Below, piece by piece: positions 58,401-64,000 of a stretch of DNA of 64,000 nt (position 1 is its first letter; every line of letters begins with the position of its first letter). The notes beneath the pieces are model-generated. The model did no database searches and was not told the origin of the DNA. It saw nothing but the letters and a program-made list of their open reading frames with translations. This DNA comes from Eimeria necatrix (Eukaryota > Apicomplexa > Conoidasida > Eucoccidiorida > Eimeriidae): NCBI RefSeq assembly GCF_000499385.1, contig NW_013654545.1, positions 59,595 through 123,594 on the forward strand. Reading direction: 5' to 3'. A program made the translations under genes and the position numbers.

Positions 58401-61400
58401 AGGCACAAGCCAGCTTCCGGTTGCTTCGCAGGACTAAAAGGTCCTTCATATCATACAGAACTTACTGTTTGTGGAGATGAGTTTGTAGCGTGTTCAATTA
58501 GCCCCCGCAAAACACGAGTGAAAGCCAGTTTGACCTTTTCAGCATAGCTTTGGCATTTCAGGCGCAGTATGTCATGCATTGCAAATTGCCGCATATTGGA
58601 CTGATAATGAATCCCACCCACCACAATGACAAAAGGGCCGGCGAAATGTGCAAGGCATGCAGCGTCTCTCCACCAAAGAGGCTTCTTTGTCTCAATGGGG
58701 CTGCGAACTCACTATATCTCGGACTAAGAATCACAGCATGACAAGGCAGAAGGAAGGTGAGCCACAATTTTTAAAGAGATGGCAAGGACAGGCGTCGGAT
58801 AAAATTTTTCGTAAAACACGCGACACAACAATTACAATTCTCGAACTAGTTGTCAGCACGGCGACAGGCACTGCGGAAGATCACCACTGCATACTGCATA
58901 CTAGCGTGGCTGGCAGGATAATTCTGACAGGAAGTTTAACAAGTACACAATCAGGACTTACACAAGCACCGCGCCTGGTTACTCTCAAGAACGTGCTGGT
59001 TGTTCAGCCGCAGAGCAAGACAGGAAAAGGTTTCTATATTGGTAATCGCACAGAGTGCCCAGCATATGACATTGCAGTGCCTCTAGAACGCCAAGACGTG
59101 TGTCACGCACACAAGAATGTATTGCCTAGTGACAATTTGTGGAGCGCGTGTGTGGAATCCGCTGCCAATAAGTTCAGAACGCACCAGCTTTAGAAAAGAA
59201 ACAATAGTGCCTTTCGAACCGTGAAGTAAAGCATGCTTTGTTGCCAGACCTTGCGCCTGAAGAGCATATTGTAAATGCACAAAAATATATGTTATCTACG
59301 TGACTATCACTGAACACTAGATACGACAGCGGGATTACGTTGAAACTTAGTGTTGGCATGCAAAGATGCTCCGTAATCCCGCGCACTACGCACTTTATAA
59401 TCTGTAGAAAATACTGGTGTTTCTGTTGACTCTGTGATGCAATGATTCCCCAATCTGTCGTTAGTGTACACCCACGTGTTGCATTATGAATGCAATGCAC
59501 ATATCAGATCGCCATTAATTCTGGACACGATACGCTAGCAGTCCACAAGAGCACTATCAAAGAAGTGATCACCCAAAAATCATGATTCTGTTCCAATCAA
59601 TGCATATCATCTCGACGCTTGGAGAACAAATCAAGCTCCTTGCATGCCAGACCAATATAAAGCTCGCTGATTTGCCCAGTACGTTGCTCAAGCTAATTAG
59701 CGTCAATTGCTGATCTTGAGCATGTCTCACCCTCTGGATTTTATTTGAAACAGCAGACCACATGCTCAATAACAGAAAACATTTGTTCATTGTTGAAATG
59801 GAGAGCGCCACCTGTCTCTGGCTGGGCATGACGTGCTACGTGGAGGAATTGAAGACATGTATAGTTCCCCGAATATCTCGTTATTTGGACTTCTGCCTGC
59901 AAAACGTGTTACTGTAAACATCGCAGAAGCGCAAACTTTCAACAGTATATAGGGTGGGGTACAATGCTCGCGGGGTGCGCCGCTGGTAGCAAGAACACTG
60001 CTGAATATCAGGATGCCTTGGAATATGCCATGCTAACACGCAGCGAGACTAGTAAGTGCATTAAGGACTTTGCTCGACTCAGTTGACTTAAATTAACGGA
60101 CTGCGTTGTAAATGCACATTTTGCAGAGAGCTCCCGTTGCATATCAGCTCTTGTGTTTAAGCCGCGGATAAAACACGTAACCGGAGACAATAATTTGCCC
60201 GTATAATGCCTGCTTTTTCCAAACAGAGGACGCACCAACTGAATTCGTTGCATCAAGCTAAATAAGTTTGGCGCCTAAGAAACTTCGCAAGGTGAAGAGA
60301 ATAAGGGAAAGGGGGAACTGCTCCGCTGCATACGAGATTATTACCTCGATTAATGCGGCCAGACGCGCAAAATCAGAAGGGAAATAGACCGTTCATTCCC
60401 TTGCGTCTTGGGGACAGCAGAGAAAGGGCAACCCAAATTCCACAGGAAAACCTCCGTTTCTGAAATTCCGTTCCTTGCTTGCACACCAAAGCCCTCGCTA
60501 GTTTTTTCGAAGGACAGAAAAAATTAACACTACGTCATTTCCGCTGCCACATAATTTCATGCCGCAGTATGTGTGCTGAGGAGCTTACGGACTGCATCAT
60601 TACCTCTGAATAATTTTTGCGTGCCCATGTGAAGCGTTTTTTGTATGCAAATGCTCTGCTGCCTCCTTGAATCAGATATGCAAAGCAAAGAAAAAATGGT
60701 AAGCCACATTTTTTGCCGAGCACCCAATGACGCCTTTAAGTAAGCTAATGCGCACATCTCAACGCAGTGGACGTGCTGGTTCAATTAGTAACGAGTACTT
60801 AAACCCTTCCAAAGCTGTAAGATACCGAGATATAGAAAGTGCTGTGCAGAAATTAAGGCTATCAAAGCCAGCTATGCTAGTGCATTTTTCGGTTGAAGCT
60901 TCTCATTTATCTTCTGTCCAATGATACGTACAGTCTGCGTGTTGGTAACTTGAGCTGCACCTTGGCTCACAGGGTGTACAGCGATAGCTAGCGCTGATGT
61001 ACATCAATTCAATGAAAATTTTAAACGATAAGCAAACGTGAAATGATTACGTATGATCAACAAAACAAGGACACATTTGCAAGTAGTGGACAGTCTCAAA
61101 AAAGACAAACAGCGGACGCACGCCCTAAAGGAATAAGATGATTATACTGTTTGCTGCCTCCATACTCCAGCTTGCACAAGTGCAAACTGGTACCACGAAT
61201 TTTTGTTCTGCCTGGACTTCCGATTCTTAGCAGAGCCATGACAGTCTGAGAGTTCCTCAGTATAATACGGCTGCCACGCTTGAAGTGAGACTTACGAAAC
61301 CGGTGTTGTAGGCTTCTCACACTTTAAGTTTTGTGAAAAAAGATTAGTAGATAAGCTTTCTGTGCTCAGCAGGGGAGCAATACTATTCAGTAATACTTCA

Positions 61401-62433
61401 GAGCACAAGCCAAAGTACTGTGCTCCTCAATGAACTATTAGCTTTCCCTCTCCATTCTGCATATTCCTTGTGTGCTGCTGTACGCACCAGCTACGTCCCC
61501 ATCCTCAAATCCTGCCGATCAAAGAAAACATGCGATTTCGCTGGGCCGCGGACAAATGGTCAATGGTTGCAGCAAGAATGACGCAGGGTAATGGCGTAAA
61601 GAAAAAAAGTTGCGACCACTCGTACTGCTCTTGCATTGCATGTAAGTTGGGCCGATGGACAATCAAGTGAAGTCAATATTGGCTTTGCTCAGGTACTCCA
61701 ATCGACCAGCACGTTAAAAAGACTCGACCGGCCCCACAGAAAATGTACAATTTTCATTTAGCTTACAACCTTATGAAGATTGGAAAGCCAAAGAAAATAT
61801 TCATCTATTGATAAGGACTCTTTAGCCATACCATTAAGTAAACATGTACTTAGGAAAAAGTGTCGCCAACCCAGGGTGGCACATTCAATGAAGAAAATGA
61901 TCCGATTTTCAGGTCATGCACTACATAATCACACGTGGTGACAATTATCCAAAAAACGCACATTTCAGAGGCTCAACTCAGTGTGAACACGTTGCCTTTG
62001 AAAGATAATGCGAGCGTCACTCTTGAGCGAAATAATCACAGATTTTTAATGGAACGGACCTCCTGAATTGAAACAAGCATTGCTACTTTTAAATACCCTG
62101 TCTCATGGAACGTGCGTTATGGACTCTCCCTTCTGCACCAATGCCAAGCCTTCAAATACTTTTGGAGACACAGAAGGGGGCACGAATAACACCTTCGCTG
62201 CATGATATGCCTTTTTCGTTTGGGAAATATATCGCTTGTTGCTGCAAAACGCAAGTGCCTGACGTACTTTCTGCAGTTTCATGACAAACGTTCCGCCTGC
62301 CGTGTGTGAATCAATTTTTCCTTGGGCCACAACAGAGTGGGACGTATAGGACTTCGATACTCTCACACGATGATGATGAAAGGCTAAGCAATACTGCATT
62401 TAGACAGGATACTGACTAACTCGCCACCCCCTA
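49464..62433. other. Gene-poor, triplet-free region (right part)
   Basis: Thirteen kilobases with no gene I can support. There are many short frames on both strands and no long open stretch except 58657-59193. A small inverted repeat, GCGGGATTACG at 59329-59339 against 59372-59382, flanks a 32-nt loop. No reverse transcriptase, integrase, zinc-knuckle or surface-antigen motif was found. Confidence 0.5.
58657..59193 (+). CDS. Candidate exon or orphan ORF, unknown
   Basis: The longest open frame of the gene-poor region, 178 residues from the ATG at 58657. The part after about residue 40 has mixed, protein-like composition (TTITILELVVSTATGTAEDH, RLVTLKNVLVVQPQSKTGKG) with four cysteines toward the end. 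No signal peptide, no known domain, and no obvious splice partner. It could be an exon of a diverged gene or simply a chance frame. Confidence 0.2.
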   Translation: MQRLSTKEASLSQWGCELTISRTKNHSMTRQKEGEPQFLKRWQGQASDKIFRKTRDTTITILELVVSTATGTAEDHHCILHTSVAGRIILTGSLTSTQSGLTQAPRLVTLKNVLVVQPQSKTGKGFYIGNRTECPAYDIAVPLERQDVCHAHKNVLPSDNLWSACVESAANKFRTHQL

Positions 62434-62620
62434 GTCACTCAGCATCAATGTGCAGAACACATTCTTCACACTGCATGAGCGACAGTGAGGAAGGCGTATT
62501 CGAAGCAATACCACATTTTCACACCCTGCGGATCTGTGAGAAAGACAGAAGCAATATCTTGAACTGCAATAAGCGAACAGACGAATACAAACGGATTTAC
62601 GATGCAGGGTCTGTAGCAGG
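62434..62620. repeat. Diverged duplicated segment, copy A
   Basis: About 190 bp matching 63795-64000. Over the last about 90 bp the copies are close to 90% identical (shared words GAATACAAACGGATTTACGA and GACAGAAGCAATATC or close variants). Weaker similarity continues left to about 62370. On the minus strand the frame reading NPFVFVCSLIAVQDIASVF is open through the whole copy. Confidence 0.7.
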
Positions 62621-63794
62621 TGCTTCAATTGATGCCAGCTATATGAATAAACACAGACTTTTTGGACCGCTGCTCAAGACTAAATTGGCCTTACTGTTTC
62701 TATATTCTTCTAACGTACAGTCTGGAGATGCATGAAGCCATACAGAAGTCGTAACCTCAATATTGCAGATGGGGCGACAGATATGAGCAAAGACGTAGGG
62801 GGACTATCTTCGAGTTTGTAGCATTGCGTGCCAACTGCACTTTGCCCTGGGACGTGAGCAACATCATGAAAATCGTACCAAGAATAAACGGCTTTTTATC
62901 CAGTTCGTCACGAATACATCCAGCACATTGATGGAAGCGGCGTATCAGGTCTGATTGTCTCGGAGAGCTAAAGTATTTGGAGATGACACGGGCATTCCAT
63001 CTTTCGACATTGTCACATAGGAACAAAGGCGCTGATTGATCTACGTTCAGCAGAAGCTTGGTAGGCAATTTCAATTTGAAGGAGCTCCACAATACGCAAA
63101 ACGCACCCACTAATTTGAGCGATTCCTCGATGACAATAGAAGCGCCACTGCGGCATTTTCGTTGAGGTCTGTTACCCCTCCACAGCCCATCTTAGAGATG
63201 GCGATCATTCAAGTGCGGACGAATGCTAAATTTTACCTTACTAAGATACTGTTCTGCACATTTTCGTGCGCCTTTGTATACCCAACGAGGAACGCTTGTT
63301 AGAAGGCTGCTTTTTTGTGGAAGCGCGTCATCTCTACGCAGTGAGAAAACCATGCTGGACGCTTCCGTGTATCTGCCGCAAAGAAGTACATTCCGCTCTG
63401 AGGTGCGTCATAAGCATTTCGTCTACAAAAAAGACCCGGCGCTCACGTCCTATATTTCAGACATCCAAACCGCACCAGATGATACCGAATGCTTGAGAAG
63501 TGAAGATGATCTGTGTTAAACTTGGTCAGACATCGAACGCCCGCACATGTGCGAGCCATCACAAAGTACAAGAGGCCTCTGAAGAGCCGCTATTCCGCCT
63601 GATACGGGAAAGAAACTGCATCTGCAATGCCCTCACGGCTGACGTACATCCTATATCATTTTAATATTGAGTCCGTTTTGAAGAACGCTAGGGCTAGGAG
63701 TAGGCATCTCAAAACCTGTGCATTGTCAAACAATGCAGATGAAGGCTTACTAGTACTGCGTCTAAACCAAATACTGGCAAGCTTCTTAGTTCCG
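62621..63794. other. Spacer between duplicated segments
   Basis: No supported gene. A minus-strand frame, 63110-62757, has fairly protein-like composition (DNVERWNARVISKYFSSPRQ, LLTSQGKVQLARNATNSK) and lies downstream of copy B in minus orientation, so it could be an exon of the same locus; unproven. Confidence 0.35.
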
Positions 63795-64000
63795 AGTCAC
63801 TTAGCATGAAGGTGCTGAATGCATTCTTTAGTTTGCATATGCAAAACATATCGTGAAAACGACAGTGAGCAACGAGAATTCGAAAAAATATTGCCACTAC
63901 ATGCCCTGTGGATCCGTGAGGAAAACAGAAGCAATATCATGAACTGCACTGAGCGAACAGGCGAATACAAACGGATTTACGATGCAGGGTTTGTAGCAGG
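63795..64000. repeat. Diverged duplicated segment, copy B (cut by window end)
   Basis: Matches copy A at a spacing of about 1.37 kb and continues beyond the window. The minus-strand frame is NPFVFACSLSAVHDIASVF, but an in-frame TAG replaces an AAA codon of copy A shortly after DPQG. An internal insertion of about 15-18 bp relative to A lies near 63840-63855. Confidence 0.7.

Noticed and set aside
62448..62735. Plus-strand frame containing RTDEYKRIYDAGSVAG, which at first looked like a conserved repeat protein with copy B
   Set aside because: Comparing copies A and B, almost every difference changes an amino acid in this frame (first-codon-position changes), so it is probably not the coding frame.
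41020..64000. Retrotransposon, surface-antigen (SAG) cluster or virus-like genes
   Set aside because: I looked for reverse transcriptase, integrase, protease, zinc-knuckle and cysteine-patterned secreted proteins in all frames and found none.
1..64000. tRNA or rRNA genes
   Set aside because: I saw no T-arm (GGTTCGANTCC-type) with matching acceptor and anticodon arms, and no rRNA core segment. A covariance search would be decisive and could not be run.

Overview
The window looks like nuclear DNA of a coccidian apicomplexan, most likely an Eimeria species. Three things point there. Dense CAG/CTG triplet tracts encode or flank poly-Gln, poly-Ala and poly-Ser runs. There is an internal array of the AAACCCT telomere-type unit. 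The genes have many short introns with GTGAGT- or GTAAGA-type donors. I cannot name the species from sequence alone. All gene models were built by hand from splice signals, phase and remembered family conservation; no search was run.

Layout: (1) 1-8 kb is GC-rich and crowded with repeats. It holds a telomere-like array, a ten-exon peroxisomal-type 3-ketoacyl-CoA thiolase on the minus strand (1724-5332), and a small secreted orphan protein (6740-7731, minus). (2) 8-11.5 kb has no convincing gene. (3) 11.55-16.4 kb, minus strand, is one multi-exon gene that I identify as a CCDC61/VFL3-type basal-body protein (SAS-6/XRCC4 superfamily head, coiled coil, Ser/Arg-rich tail, conserved C-terminal helix), heavily expanded by homopolymer runs. 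(4) 20.26-27.60 kb, plus strand, is a 16-exon double-domain phosphofructokinase with the residues of the pyrophosphate-dependent class. (5) 29.68-32.68 kb, plus strand, is a Gln-rich protein with three CCCH zinc fingers. (6) 35.37-37.09 kb, minus strand, is a CIA2/FAM96 (MIP18) cytosolic Fe-S assembly factor with an unusual N-terminal extension. (7) 38.3-41.0 kb, minus strand, is a single-exon orphan of 894 residues. (8) 41-64 kb is gene-poor and free of triplet repeats. It contains an inverted-repeat element of about 450 bp, a strong hairpin, and a diverged duplicated segment that runs off the right edge.

The genes do not form an operon or pathway; this is ordinary eukaryotic gene order. Functional themes are peroxisomal beta-oxidation, glycolysis, Fe-S protein maturation, RNA binding and flagellar basal-body assembly (in Eimeria only the microgamete is flagellated). 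The left-to-right fall in repeat content matches the feature-rich/feature-poor segmentation described for Eimeria chromosomes.
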